64,000 bases of DNA from Eupeodes corollae (taxonomy: Eukaryota > Arthropoda > Insecta > Diptera > Syrphidae): positions 124,001-188,000 of the forward strand of contig NC_079150.1 of NCBI RefSeq assembly GCF_945859685.1, written 5' to 3'. Both the position numbers and the translations under genes were made by a program. Below, piece after piece: positions 10,359 to 25,162 of this stretch. The stretch's first letter is position 1. The number at the start of each line of letters is the position of its first letter. The notes below the pieces were generated by a model. It saw only the letters and a list, made by a program, of their open reading frames with translations, made no database searches and was not told where the DNA came from.

Positions 10359-11905
10359 AATGTACGATGTACGTGCTTGCGATGCTATTGTATCTGAGAT
10401 ACTCGACATCAAAATTTTCAACAAAAAAGTAGTCACAAAATTTAATGTTCGATGTACGTGCTTGCGATGCTATTGTATCCGAGATACTCGACATCAAAAT
10501 TTTCAACAAAAAAGTAGTCACAAAATTTAATGTTCGATACACCGTTGAAAAGGTACTCCTTCCTACGTGCTTGCGATGCTATTGTATCTGAGATACTCGA
10601 CATCAAAATTTTCAACAAAAAAAGTAGTCATAAAATTTAATGTACGATGTACGTGCTTGCGATGCTATTGTATCTGAGATACTCGACATCAAAATTTTCA
10701 ACAAAAAATTAGTCACAAAATTTAATGTTCGATACGCCGTTGAAAAGGTACTCCTTCCTACGTGCTTGCGATGCTATTGTATCTGAGATACTCGACATCA
10801 AAATTTTCAACAAAAAAGTAGTCACAAAATTTAATGTACGATGTACGTGCTTGCGATGCTATTGTATCTGAGATACTCGACATCAAAATTTTCAACAAAA
10901 AAGTAGTCACAAAATTTATTGTTCGATGTACGTGCTTGCGATGCTATTGTATCTGAGATACTCGACATCAAAATTTTCAACAAAAAAGTAGTCACAAAAT
11001 TTAATGTACGATGTACGTGCTTGCGATGCTATTGTATCTGAGATACTCGACATCAAAATTTTCAACAAAAAAGTAGTCACAAAATTTAATGTACGATGTA
11101 CGTGCTTGCGATGCTATTGTATCTGAGATTCTCGACATCAAAATTTTCAACAAAAAAGTAGTCACAAAATTTAATGCACGATGTACGTGCTTGCTATGCT
11201 ATTGTACCTGAGATACTAGACATCAAAATTTTCAACAAAAAAGTAGTCACAAAATTTAATGTACGATGTACGTGCTTGCGATGCTATTGTATCTGAGATA
11301 CTCGACATCAAAATTTTCAACAAAAAAGTAGTCACAAAATTTAATGTAAGATGTACGTGCTTGCGATGCTATTGTATCTGAGATACTCGACATCAAAATT
11401 TTCAACAAAAAATTAGTCACAAAATTTAATGTACGATGTACGTGCTTGCGATGCTATTGTATCTGAGATACTCGACATCAAAATTTTCAACAAAAAAGTA
11501 GTCACAAAATTTAATGTACGATGTACGTGCTTGCGATGCTATTGTATCTGAGATACTCGACATCAAAATTTTCAACAAAAAAGTAGTCAACAAATTTAGT
11601 GTACGATGTACGTGCTTGCGATGCTATTGTATCTGAGATACTCGACATCAAAATTTTCAACAAAAAAGTAGTTACAAAATTTAATGTTCGATACGCCGTT
11701 GAAAAGGTACTCCTTCCTACGTGCTTGCGATGCTATTGTATCTGAGATACTCGACATCAAAATTTTCAACAAAAAAGTAGTCACAAAATTTAATGTACGA
11801 TGTACGTGCTTGCGATGCTATTGTATCTGAGATACTCGACATCAAAATTTTCAACAAAAAAGTAGTCACAAAATTTATTGTACGATGTACGTGCTTGCGA
11901 TGCTA
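10359..11905 (+). repeat. HOR block C, copy 2
   Basis: Near-identical to 8,562-10,110, sharing GTCATAAAA, GATTCTCGAC and GTAGTTACAAAA. Homology ends near 11,905, where a GTACCTG unit followed by AAAAAATTAG replaces the canonical order. Confidence 0.85.
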
Positions 11906-12418
11906 TTGTACCTGAGATACTCGACATCAAAATTTTCAACAAAAAATTAGTCACAAATTTTAATGTTCGATACACCGTTGAAAAGGTACTCCTTCCTACG
12001 TGCTTGCGATGCTATTGTATCTGAGATACTCGACATCAAAATTTTGAACAAAAAAGTAGTCACACAATTTAATGTACGATGTACGTGCTTGCGATGCTAT
12101 TGTATCTGAGATACTCGACTTCAAAATTTTCAACAAAAAAGTAGTCACAAAATTTAATGTACGATGTACGTGCTTGCGATGCTATTGTATCTGAGATACT
12201 CGACATCAAAATTTTCAACAAAAAAGTAGTCACAAAATTTAATGTACGATGTACGTGCTTGCGATGCTATTGTATCTGAGATACTCGACATCAAAATTTT
12301 CAACAAAAAAGTAGTCAACAAATTTAGTGTACGATGTACGTACTTGCGATGCTATTGTATCTGAGATACTCGACTTCAAAATTTTCAACAAAAAAGTAGT
12401 CACAAAATTTAATGTACG
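11715..12418 (+). repeat. HOR block D, copy 1 (704 bp)
   Basis: Seven short units and one long unit. Markers are TTTATTG, GTACCTG, AAAAAATTAG with CACAAATTTTAATG, a CGATACACC long unit, and the rare AAAATTTTGAAC with GTCACACAA. They recur at +704. It overlaps the right end of block C, so the two duplications are nested. Confidence 0.8.
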
Positions 12419-12815
12419 ATGTACGTGCTTGCGATGCTATTGTATCTGAGATACTCGACATCAAAATTTTCAACAAAAAAGTAGTCACAAAATTTAATGT
12501 ACGATGTACGTGCTTGCGATGCTATTGTATCTGAGATACTCGACATCAAAATTTTCAACAAAAAAGTAGTCACAAAATTTATTGTACGATGTACGTGCTT
12601 GCGATGCTATTGTACCTGAGATACTCGACATCAAAATTTTCAACAAAAAATTAGTCACAAATTTTAATGTTCGATACACCGTTGAAAAGGTACTCCTTCC
12701 TACGTGCTTGCGATGCTATTGTATCTGAGATACTCGACATCAAAATTTTGAACAAAAAAGTAGTCACACAATTTAATGTACGATGTACGTGCTTGCGATG
12801 CTATTGTATCTGAGA
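12419..12815 (+). repeat. HOR block D, copy 2 (partial)
   Basis: Repeats 11,715-12,110 including CACAAATTTTAATG and AAAATTTTGAAC, then diverges near 12,815. Confidence 0.75.
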
Positions 12816-14923
12816 TACTCGACATCAAAATTTTCAACAAAAAAGTAGTCACAAAATTTAATGTAAGATGTACGTGCTTGCGATGCTATTGTATCTGAGA
12901 TACTCGACATCAAAATTTTCAAAAAAAAAGTAGTCACAAAATTTAATGTACGATGTACGTGCTTGCGATGCTATTTTATCTGAGATACTCGACATCAAAA
13001 ATTTCAACAAAAAGTAGTCACAAAATTTAATGTACGATGTACGTGCTTGCGATGCTATTGTATCTGAGATACTCGACATCAAAATTTTTAACAAAAAAGT
13101 AGTCACAAAATTTAATGTACGATGTACGTGCTTGCGATGCTATTGTATCTGAGATACTCGACATCAAAATTTTCAACAAAAAAGTAGTCACAAAATTTAA
13201 TGTAAGATGTACGTGCTTGCGATGCTATTGTATCTGAGATACTCGACATCAAAATTTTCAAAAAAAAAGTAGTCACAAAATTTAATGTACGATGTACGTG
13301 CTTGCGATGCTATTGTATCTGAGATACTCGACATCAAAATTTTCAACAAAAAAGTAGTCACAAAATTTATTGTACGATGTACGTGCTTGCGATGCTATTG
13401 TATCTGAGATACTCGACATCAAAATTTTCAACAAAAAAGTAGTCACAAAATTTAATGTACGATGTACGTGCTTGCGATGCTATTGTATCTGAGATACTCG
13501 ACATCAAAATTTTCAACAAAAAAGTAGTCACAAAATTTAATGTATGATGTACGTGCTTGCGATGCTATTGTATCTGAGATACTCGACATCAAAATTTTCA
13601 ACAAAAAGTAGTCACAAAATTTAATGTACGATGTACGTGCTTGCGATGCTATTGTATCCGAGATACTCGACATCAAAATTTTCAACAAAAAAGTAGTCAC
13701 AAAATTTAATGTTCGATACATCGTTGAAAAGGTACTCCTTCCTACGTGCTTGCGATGCTATTGTATCTGAGATACTCGACATCAAAATTTTCAACAAAAA
13801 AAGTAGTCACAAAATTTAATGTACGATGTACGTGCTTGCGATGCTATTGTATCTGAGATACTCAACATCAAAATTTTCAACAAAAAAGTAGTCACAAAAT
13901 TTAATGTAAGATGTACGTGCTTGCGATGCTATTGTATCTGAGATACTCGACATCAAAATTTTCAACAAAAAATTAGTCACAAAATTTAATGTACGATGTA
14001 CGTGCTTGCGATGCTATTGTATCTGAGATACTCGAAATCAAAATTTTCAACAAAAAAGTAGTCACAAAATTTAATGTACGATGTACGTGCTTGCGATGCT
14101 ATTGTATCTGAGATACTCGACATCAAAATTTTCAACAAAAAAGTAGTCAACAAATTTAGTGTACGATGTACGTGCTTGCGATGCTATTGTATCTGAGATA
14201 CTCGACATCAAAATTTTCAACAAAAAAGTAGTCACAAAATTTAATGTTCGATACACCGTTGAAAAGGTACTCCTTCCTACGTGCTTGCGATGCTATTGTA
14301 TCTGAGATACTCGACATCAAAATTTTCAACAAAAAAGTAGTCACAAAATTTAATGTTCGATACGCCGTTGAAAAGGTACTCCTTCCTACGTGCTTGCGAT
14401 GCTATTGTATCTGAGATACTCGACATCAAAATTTTCAACAAAAAAGTAGTCACAAAATTTAATGTACGATGTACGTGCTTGCGATGCTATTGTATCTGAG
14501 ATACTCGACATCAAAATTTTCAACAAAAAAGTAGTCACAAAATTTAATGTATGATGTACGTGCTTGCGATGCTATTGTATCTGAGATACTCGACATCAAA
14601 ATTTTCAACAAAAAGTAGTCACAAAATTTAATGTACGATGTACGTGCTTGCGATGCTATTGTATCTGAGATACTCGACATCAAAATTTTCAACAAAAAAG
14701 TAGTCACAAAATTTAATGTTCGATACACCGTTGAAAAGGTACTCCTTCCTACGTGCTTGCGATGCTATTGTATCTGAGATAATCGACATCAAAATTTTCA
14801 ACAAAAAAAGTAGTCACAAAATTTAATGTACGATGTACGTGCTTGCGATGCTATTGTATCTGAGATACTCGACATCAAAATTTTCAACAAAAAATTAGTC
14901 ACAAAATTTAATGTTCGATACGC
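12680..14923 (+). repeat. HOR block E, copy 1 (2,244 bp)
   Basis: About 20 short and 5 long units. Rare shared markers at +2,244 are AAAATTTTGAAC, the CTATTTTATC/CAAAAATTTC/five-A unit, CGATACATCG, ACTCAACATC, ACTCGAAATC and GATAATCGAC. It contains the second occurrence of block B. Confidence 0.88.
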
Positions 14924-17235
14924 CGTTGAAAAGGTACTCCTTCCTACGTGCTTGCGATGCTATTGTATCTGAGATACTCGACATCAAAATTTTGAACAAA
15001 AAAGTAGTCACACAATTTAATGTACGATGTACGTGCTTGCGATGCTATTGTATCTGAGATACTCGACATCAAAATTTTCAACAAGAAAGTAGTCACAAAA
15101 TTTAATGTAAGATGTACGTGCTTGCGATGCTATTGTATCTGAGATACTCGACATCAAAATTTTCAAAAAAAAAGTAGTCACAAAATTTAATGTACGATGT
15201 ACGTGCTTGCGATGCTATTTTATCTGAGATACTCGACATCAAAAATTTCAACAAAAAGTAGTCACAAAATTTAATGTACGATGTACGTGCTTGCGATGCT
15301 ATTGTATCTGAGATACTCGACATCAAAATTTTTAACAAAAAAGTAGTCACAAAATTTAATGTACGATGTACGTGCTTGCGATGCTATTGTATCTGAGATA
15401 CTCGACATCAAAATTTTCAACAAAAAAGTAGTCACAAAATTTAATGTAAGATGTACGTGCTTGCGATGCTATTGTATCTGAGATACTCGACATCAAAATT
15501 TTCAAAAAAAAAGTAGTCACAAAATTTAATGTACGATGTACGTGCTTGCGATGCTATTGTATCTGAGATACTCGACATCAAAATTTTCAACAAAAAAGTA
15601 GTCACAAAATTTATTGTACGATGTACGTGCTTGCGATGCTATTGTATCTGAGATACTCGACATCAAAATTTTCAACAAAAAAGTAGTCACAAAATTTAAT
15701 GTACGATGTACGTGCTTGCGATGCTATTGTATCTGAGATACTCGACATCAAAATTTTCAACAAAAAAGTAGTCACAAAATTTAATGTATGATGTACGTGC
15801 TTGCGATGCTATTGTATCTGAGATACTCGACATCAAAATTTTCAACAAAAAGTAGTCACAAAATTTAATGTACGATGTACGTGCTTGCGATGCTATTGTA
15901 TCCGAGATACTCGACATCAAAATTTTCAACAAAAAAGTAGTCACAAAATTTAATGTTCGATACATCGTTGAAAAGGTACTCCTTCCTACGTGCTTGCGAT
16001 GCTATTGTATCTGAGATACTCGACATCAAAATTTTCAACAAAAAAAGTAGTCACAAAATTTAATGTACGATGTACGTGCTTGCGATGCTATTGTATCTGA
16101 GATACTCAACATCAAAATTTTCAACAAAAAAGTAGTCACAAAATTTAATGTAAGATGTACGTGCTTGCGATGCTATTGTATCTGAGATACTCGACATCAA
16201 AATTTTCAACAAAAAATTAGTCACAAAATTTAATGTACGATGTACGTGCTTGCGATGCTATTGTATCTGAGATACTCGAAATCAAAATTTTCAACAAAAA
16301 AGTAGTCACAAAATTTAATGTACGATGTACGTGCTTGCGATGCTATTGTATCTGAGATACTCGACATCAAAATTTTCAACAAAAAAGTAGTCAACAAATT
16401 TAGTGTACGATGTACGTGCTTGCGATGCTATTGTATCTGAGATACTCGACATCAAAATTTTCAACAAAAAAGTAGTCACAAAATTTAATGTTCGATACAC
16501 CGTTGAAAAGGTACTCCTTCCTACGTGCTTGCGATGCTATTGTATCTGAGATACTCGACATCAAAATTTTCAACAAAAAAGTAGTCACAAAATTTAATGT
16601 TCGATACGCCGTTGAAAAGGTACTCCTTCCTACGTGCTTGCGATGCTATTGTATCTGAGATACTCGACATCAAAATTTTCAACAAAAAAGTAGTCACAAA
16701 ATTTAATGTACGATGTACGTGCTTGCGATGCTATTGTATCTGAGATACTCGACATCAAAATTTTCAACAAAAAAGTAGTCACAAAATTTAATGTATGATG
16801 TACGTGCTTGCGATGCTATTGTATCTGAGATACTCGACATCAAAATTTTCAACAAAAAGTAGTCACAAAATTTAATGTACGATGTACGTGCTTGCGATGC
16901 TATTGTATCTGAGATACTCGACATCAAAATTTTCAACAAAAAAGTAGTCACAAAATTTAATGTTTGATACACCGTTGAAAAGGTACTCCTTCCTACGTGC
17001 TTGCGATGCTATTGTATCTGAGATAATCGACATCAAAATTTTCAACAAAAAAAGTAGTCACAAAATTTAATGTACGATGTACGTGCTTGCGATGCTATTG
17101 TATCTGAGATACTCGACATCAAAATTTTCAACAAAAAATTAGTCACAAAATTTAATGTTCGATACGCCGTTGAAAAGGTACTCCTTCCTACGTGCTTGCG
17201 ATGCTATTGTATCTGAGATACTCGACATCAAAATT
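14924..17235 (+). repeat. HOR block E, copy 2
   Basis: Near-identical tandem copy of 12,680-14,923. Private changes include CAACAAGAAAG near 15,084 and a TTTGATACACC long unit near 16,963. The right part also takes part in the 1,310-bp duplication. Confidence 0.88.
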
Positions 17236-17334
17236 TTCAACAAAAAAGTAGTCACAAAATTTAATGTACGATGTACGTGCTTGCGATGCTATTGTATCTG
17301 AGATACTCGACATCAAAATTTTCAACAAAAAAGT
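16236..17334 (+). repeat. HOR block F, copy 1 (1,310-bp spacing)
   Basis: The spacing equals 9 short and 5 long units, the highest long-unit density of the blocks I counted. Markers: TCAACAAATTTAGTG, a CGATACACC then a CGATACGCC long unit, TATGATG, five-A, GATAATCGAC with seven A, AAAAAATTAG. Confidence 0.82.
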
Positions 17335-17545
17335 AGTCAACAAATTTAGTGTACGATGTACGTGCTTGCGATGCTATTGTATCTGAGATTCTCGACATCA
17401 AAATTTTCAACAAAAAAGTAGTCACAAAATTTAATGTTCGATACGCCGTTGAAAAGGTACTCCTTCCTACGTGTTTGCGATGCTATTGTATCTGAGATAC
17501 TCGACATCAAAATTTTCAACAAAAAAGTTGTCACAAAATTTAATG
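17335..17545 (+). repeat. Linker units between block F copies
   Basis: A GATTCTCGAC long unit with CGATACGCC, then ACGTGTTTGCG and AAAAAGTTGTC variants. ACGTGTTTGCG recurs near 30,815, in the distant homologue of this region. Confidence 0.7.
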
Positions 17546-18644
17546 TACGATGTACGTGCTTGCGATGCTATTGTATCTGAGATACTCGACATCAAAATTT
17601 TCAACAAAAAAGTAGTCACAAAATTTAATGTACGATGTACGTGCTTGCGATGCTATTGTATCTGAGATACTCGACATCAAAATTTTCAACAAAAAAGTAG
17701 TCAACAAATTTAGTGTACGATGTACGTGCTTGCGATGCTATTGTATCTGAGATACTCGACATCAAAATTTTCAACAAAAAAGTAGTCACAAAATTTAATG
17801 TTCGATACACCGTTGAAAAGGTACTCCTTCCTACGTGCTTGCGATGCTATTGTATCTGAGATACTCGACATCAAAATTTTCAACAAAAAAGTAGTCACAA
17901 AATTTAATGTTCGATACGCCGTTGAAAAGGTACTCCTTCCTACGTGCTTGCGATGCTATTGTATCTGAGATACTCGACATCAAAATTTTCAACAAAAAAG
18001 TAGTCACAAAATTTAATGTACGATGTACGTGCTTGCGATGCTATTGTATCTGAGATACTCGACATCAAAATTTTCAACAAAAAAGTAGTCACAAAATTTA
18101 ATGTATGATGTACGTGCTTGCGATGCTATTGTATCTGAGATACTCGACATCAAAATTTTCAACAAAAAGTAGTCACAAAATTTAATGTACGATGTACGTG
18201 CTTGCGATGCTATTGTATCTGAGATACTCGACATCAAAATTTTCAACAAAAAAGTAGTCACAAAATTTAATGTTCGATACACCGTTGAAAAGGTACTCCT
18301 TCCTACGTGCTTGCGATGCTATTGTATCTGAGATAATCGACATCAAAATTTTCAACAAAAAAAGTAGTCACAAAATTTAATGTACGATGTACGTGCTTGC
18401 GATGCTATTGTATCTGAGATACTCGACATCAAAATTTTCAACAAAAAATTAGTCACAAAATTTAATGTTCGATACGCCGTTGAAAAGGTACTCCTTCCTA
18501 CGTGCTTGCGATGCTATTGTATCTGAGATACTCGACATCAAAATTTTCAACAAAAAAGTAGTCACAAAATTTAATGTACGATGTACGTGCTTGCGATGCT
18601 ATTGTATCTGAGATACTCGACATCAAAATTTTCAACAAAAAAGT
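17546..18644 (+). repeat. HOR block F, copy 2
   Basis: Near-identical to 16,236-17,334. It diverges near 18,645, where copy 1 continues TCAACAAATTTAGTG and this copy TTTATTGTTCG. Confidence 0.82.
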
Positions 18645-20599
18645 AGTCACAAAATTTATTGTTCGATGTACGTGCTTGCGATGCTATTGTATCTGAGATA
18701 CTCGACATCAAAATTTTCAACAAAAAAGTAGTCACAAAATTTAATGTACGATGTACGTGCTTGCGATGCTATTGTATCTGAGATACTCGACATCAAAATT
18801 TTCAAAAAAAAAGTAGTCAACAAATTTAATGTTCGGTACACCGTTGAAAAGGTACTCCCTCCTACGTGCTTGCGATGCTATTGCATCTGACATACTCGAC
18901 ATCAAAATTTTCAACAAAAAAGTAGTCACAAAATTTAATGTACGATGTACGTGCTTGCTATGCTATTGTACCTGAGATACTAGACATCAAAATTTTCAAC
19001 AAAAAAGTAGTCACAAAATTTAATGTACGATGTACGTGCTTGCGATGCTATTGTATCTGAGATACTCGACATCAAAATTTTCAACAAAAAAGTAGTCACA
19101 AAATTTAATGTAAGATGTACGTGCTTGCGATGCTATTGTATCTGAGATACTCGACATCAAAATTTTCAACAAAAAAGTAGTCAAAAAATTTAATGTTCGA
19201 TACACCGTTGAAAAGGTACTCCTTCCTACGTGCTTGCGATGCTATTGTATCTGATATACTCGACATCAAAATTTTCAACAAAAAAGTAGTCAAAAAATTT
19301 AATGTACGATGTACGTGCTTGCGATGCTATTGTACCTGAGATACTCGACATCAAAATTTTCAACAAAAAATTAGTCACAAAATTTAATGTTCGAAGTACA
19401 AGCTTGCGATGCTATTGTATCTGAGACTCTCGACATCAAAATTTTCAACAAAAAAGTAGTCAAAAAATTTAATGTTCGATACACCGTTGAAAAGGTACTC
19501 CTTCCTACGTGCTTGCGATGCTATTGTATCTGATATACTCGACATCAAAATTTTCAACAAAAAAGTAGTCAAAAAATTTAATGTACGATGTACGTGCTTG
19601 CGATGCTATTGTACCTGAGATACTCGACATCAAAATTTTCAACAAAAAATTAGTCACAAAATTTAATGTTCGATACACCGTTGAAAAGGTACTCCTTCTT
19701 CGTGCTTGCGATGCTATTGTATCTGAGATACTCGACATCAAAATTTTCAACAAAAAAGTAGTCACAAAATTTAATGTACGATGTACGCGCTTGCGATGCT
19801 ATTGTATCTGAGATACTCGACATCAAAATTTTCAACAAAAAAGTAGTCACAAAATTTAATGTACGATGTACGTGCTTGCGATGCTATTGTATCTGAGATA
19901 CTCGACATCAAAATTTTTAACAAAAAAGTAGTCACACAATTTAATGTACGATGTACGTGCTTGCGATGCTATTGTATCTGAGATACTCGACATCAAAATT
20001 TTCAACAAAAAAGTAGTCACAAAATTTAATGTACGATGTACGTGCTTGCGATGCTATTGTATCTGAGATACTCGACATCAAAATGTTCAACAAAAAAGTA
20101 GTCAACAAATTTAGTGTACGATGTACGTGCTTGCGATGCTATTGTATCTGAGATACTCGACATCAAAATTTTCAACAAAAAAGTAGTCACAAAATTTAAT
20201 GTTCGATACGCCGTTGAAAAGGTACTCCCTCCTACGTGCTTGCGATGCTTTTGTATCTGAGATACTCGACATCAAAATTTTCAAAAAAAAAGTAGTCACA
20301 AAATTTAATGTACGATGTACGTGCTTGCGATGCTATTGTATCTGAGATACTCGACATCAAAATTTTCAACAAAAAAGTAGTCACAAAATTTAATGTACGA
20401 AGTACGTGCTTGCGATGCTATTGTATCTGAGACTCTCGACATCAAAATTTTCAACAAAAAAGTAGTCAAAAAATTTAATGTTCGATACACCGTTGAAAAG
20501 GTACTCCTTCCTACGTGCTTGCGATGCTATTGTATCTGAGATACTCGACATCAAAATTTTCAACAAAAAAGTAGTCACAAAATTTAATGTACGATGTAC
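18645..20599 (+). repeat. Mixed units homologous to 5.5-8.1 kb
   Basis: Repeats the 5,564-8,080 marker order at offsets of 13,092, 12,667, 12,583 and 12,692 bp. Whole units have therefore been gained or lost since the two regions separated. It has its own long unit with CGAAGTACAAGC near 19,392. Confidence 0.75.
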
Positions 20600-22978
20600 G
20601 TGCTTGCGATGCTATTGTATCTGAGATACTCGACATCAAAATTTTCAAAAAAAAAGTAGTCAAAAAATTTAATGTTCGGTACACCGTTGAAAAGGTACTC
20701 CCTCCTACGTGCTTGCGATGCTATTGCATCTGACATACTCGACATCAAAATTTTCAACAAAAAAGTAGTCACAAAATTTAATGTACGATGTACGTGCTTG
20801 CTATGCTATTGTACCTGAGATACTAGACATCAAAATTTTCAACAAAAAAGTAGTCACAAAATTTAATGTACGATGTACGTGCTTGCGATGCTATTGTATC
20901 TGAGATACTCGACATCAAAATTTTCAACAAAAAAGTAGTCACAAAATTTAATGTATGATGTACGTGCTTGCGTTGCTATTGTATCTGAGATACTCGACAT
21001 CAAAATTTTCAACAAAAAGTAGTCACAAAATTTAATGTACGATGTACGTGCTTGCGATGCTATTGTATCTGAGATACTCGACATCAAAATTTTCAACAAA
21101 AAAGTAGTCATAAAATTTAATGTTCGATACACCGTTGAAAAGGTACTCCTTCCTACGTGCTTGCGATGCTATTGTATCTGAGATAATCGACATCAAAATT
21201 TTCAACAAAAAAAGTAGTCACAAAATTTAATGTACGATGTACGTGCTTGCGATGCTATTGTATCTGAGATACTCGACATCAAAATTTTCAACAAAAAATT
21301 AGTCACAAAATTTAATGTTCGATACGCCGTTGAAAAGGTACTCCTTCCTACGTGCTTGCGATGCTATTGTATCTGAGATACTCGACATCAAAATTTTCAA
21401 CAAAAAAGTAGTCACAAAATTTAATGTACGATGTACGTGCTTGCGATGCTATTGTATCTGAGATAATCGACATCAAAATTTTCAACAAAAAAAGTAGTCA
21501 CAAAATTTAATGTACGATGTACGTGCTTGCGATGCTATTGTATCTGAGATACTCGACATCAAAATTTTCAACAAAAAATTAGTCACAAAATTTAATGTTC
21601 GATACGCCGTTGAAAAGGTACTCCTTCCTACGTGCTTGCGATGCTATTGTATCTGAGATACTCGACATCAAAATTTTCAACAAAAAAGTAGTCACAAAAT
21701 TTATTGTTCGATGTACGTGCTTGCGATGCTATTGTATCTGAGATACTCGACATCAAAATTTTCAACAAAAAAGTAGTCACAAAATTTAATGTACGATGTA
21801 CGTGCTTGCGATGCTATTGTATCTGAGATACTCGACATCAAAATTTTCAAAAAAAAAGTAGTCAACAAATTTAATGTTCGGTACACCGTTGAAAAGGTAC
21901 TCCCTCCTACGTGCTTGCGATGCTATTGCATCTGACATACTCGACATCAAAATTTTCAACAAAAAAGTAGTCACAAAATTTAATGTACGATGTACGTGCT
22001 TGCTATGCTATTGTACCTGAGATACTAGACATCAAAATTTTCAACAAAAAAGTAGTCACAAAATTTAATGTACGATGTACGTGCTTGCGATGCTATTGTA
22101 TCTGAGATACTCGACATCAAAATTTTCAACAAAAAAGTAGTCACAAAATTTAATGTAAGATGTACGTGCTTGCGATGCTATTGTATCTGAGATACTCGAC
22201 ATCAAAATTTTCAACAAAAAATTAGTCACAAAATTTAATGTACGATGTACGTGCTTGCGATGCTATTGTATCTGAGATACTCGACATCAAAATTTTCAAC
22301 AAAAAAGTAGTCACAAAATTTAATGTACGATGTACGTGCTTGCGATGCTATTGTATCTGAGATACTCGACATCAAAATTTTCAAAAAAAAAGTAGTCAAA
22401 AAATTTAATGTTCGGTACACCGTTGAAAAGGTACTCCCTCCTACGTGCTTGCGATGCTATTGCATCTGAAATACTCGACATCAAAATTTTCAACAAAAAA
22501 GTAGTCACAAAATTTAATGTACGATGTACGTGCTTGCTATGCTATTGTACCTGAGATACTAGACATCAAAATTTTCAACAAAAAAGTAGTCACAAAATTT
22601 AATGTACGATGTACGTGCTTGCGATGCTATTGTATCTGAGATACTCGACATCAAAATTTTCAACAAAAAAGTAGTCACAAAATTTAATGTAAGATGTACG
22701 TGCTTGCGATGCTATTGTATCTGAGATACTCGACATCAAAATTTTCAACAAAAAAGTAGTCACAAAATTTAATGTACGATGTACGTGCTTGCGATGCTAT
22801 TGTATCTGAGATACTCGACATCAAAATTTTCAACAAAAAAGTAGTCACAAAATTTAATGTACGAAGTACGTGCTTGCGATGCTATTGTATCTGAGACTCT
22901 CGACATCAAAATTTTCAACAAAAAAGTAGTCAAAAAATTTAATGTTCGATACACCGTTGAAAAGGTACTCCCTCCTAC
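20600..22978 (+). repeat. HOR block G, copy 1 (2,379 bp)
   Basis: Holds a nine-A GGTACACC long unit, TATGATG, five-A, GATAATCGAC with seven A, two 534-type modules and the CGAAGTACG/GACTCTC unit. Within it a three-unit segment containing GATAATCGAC is tandemly duplicated at 280-bp spacing (about 21,181 and 21,461), and one 85-bp unit present in copy 2 is missing. The copy offset is therefore 2,379 on the left and 2,184 on the right. Confidence 0.83.
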
Positions 22979-25162
22979 GTGCTTGCGATGCTTTTGTATC
23001 TGAGATACTCGACATCAAAATTTTCAAAAAAAAAGTAGTCAAAAAATTTAATGTTCGGTACACCGTTGAAAAGGTACTCCCTCCTACGTGCTTGCGATGC
23101 TATTGCATCTGACATACTCGACATCAAAATTTTCAACAAAAAAGTAGTCACAAAATTTAATGTACGATGTACGTGCTTGCTATGCTATTGTACCTGAGAT
23201 ACTAGACATCAAAATTTTCAACAAAAAAGTAGTCACAAAATTTAATGTACGATGTACGTGCTTGCGATGCTATTGTATCTGAGATACTCGACATCAAAAT
23301 TTTCAACAAAAAAGTAGTCACAAAATTTAATGTATGATGTACGTGCTTGCGATGCTATTGTATCTGAGATACTCGACATCAAAATTTTCAACAAAAAGTA
23401 GTCACAAAATTTAATGTACGATGTACGTGCTTGCGATGCTATTGTATCTGAGATACTCGACATCAAAATTTTCAACAAAAAAGTAGTCACAAAATTTAAT
23501 GTTCGATACACCGTTGAAAAGGTACTCCTTCCTACGTGCTTGCGATGCTATTGTATCTGAGATAATCGACATCAAAATTTTCAACAAAAAAAGTAGTCAC
23601 AAAATTTAATGTACGATGTACGTGCTTGCGATGCTATTGTATCTGAGATACTCGACATCAAAATTTTCAACAAAAAATTAGTCACAAAATTTAATGTTCG
23701 ATACGCCGTTGAAAAGGTACTCCTTCCTACGTGCTTGCGATGCTATTGTATCTGAGATACTCGACATCAAAATTTTCAACAAAAAAGTAGTCACAAAATT
23801 TAATGTACGATGTACGTGCTTGCGATGCTATTGTATCTGAGATACTCGACATCAAAATTTTCAACAAAAAAGTAGTCACAAAATTTATTGTTCGATGTAC
23901 GTGCTTGCGATGCTATTGTATCTGAGATACTCGACATCAAAATTTTCAACAAAAAAGTAGTCACAAAATTTAATGTACGATGTACGTGCTTGCGATGCTA
24001 TTGTATCTGAGATACTCGACATCAAAATTTTCAAAAAAAAAGTAGTCAACAAATTTAATGTTCGGTACACCGTTGAAAAGGTACTCCCTCCTACGTGCTT
24101 GCGATGCTATTGCATCTGACATACTCGACATCAAAATTTTCAACAAAAAAGTAGTCACAAAATTTAATGTACGATGTACGTGCTTGCTATGCTATTGTAC
24201 CTGAGATACTAGACATCAAAATTTTCAACAAAAAAGTAGTCACAAAATTTAATGTACGATGTACGTGCTTGCGATGCTATTGTATCTGAGATACTCGACA
24301 TCAAAATTTTCAACAAAAAAGTAGTCACAAAATTTAATGTAAGATGTACGTGCTTGCGATGCTATTGTATCTGAGATACTCGACATCAAAATTTTCAACA
24401 AAAAATTAGTCACAAAATTTAATGTACGATGTACGTGCTTGCGATGCTATTGTATCTGAGATACTCGACATCAAAATTTTCAACAAAAAAGTAGTCACAA
24501 AATTTAATGTACGATGTACGTGCTTGCGATGCTATTGTATCTGAGATACTCGACATCAAAATTTTCAAAAAAAAAGTAGTCAAAAAATTTAATGTTCGGT
24601 ACACCGTTGAAAAGGTACTCCCTCCTACGTGCTTGCGATGCTATTGCATCTGAGATACTCGACATCAAAATTTTCAACAAAAAAGTAGTCACAAAATTTA
24701 ATGTACGATGTACGTGCTTGCTATGCTATTGTACCTGAGATACTAGACATCAAAATTTTCAACAAAAAAGTAGTCACAAAATTTAATGTACGATGTACGT
24801 GCTTGCGATGCTATTGTATCTGAGATACTCGACATCAAAATTTTCAACAAAAAAGTAGTCACAAAATTTAATGTAAGATGTACGTGCTTGCGATGCTATT
24901 GTATCTGAGATACTCGACATCAAAATTTTCAACAAAAAAGTAGTCACAAAATTTAATGTACGATGTACGTGCTTGCGATGCTATTGTATCTGAGATACTC
25001 GACATCAAAATTTTCAACAAAAAAGTAGTCACAAAATTTAATGTACGAAGTACGTGCTTGCGATGCTATTGTATCTGAGACTCTCGACATCAAAATTTTC
25101 AACAAAAAAGTAGTCAAAAAATTTAATGTTCGATACACCGTTGAAAAGGTACTCCTTCCTAC
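22979..25162 (+). repeat. HOR block G, copy 2 (2,184 bp)
   Basis: Tandem copy of block G without the 280-bp internal duplication. It contains 534-bp modules at 23,885 and 24,419 and runs into the next duplication, which it overlaps. Confidence 0.83.
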
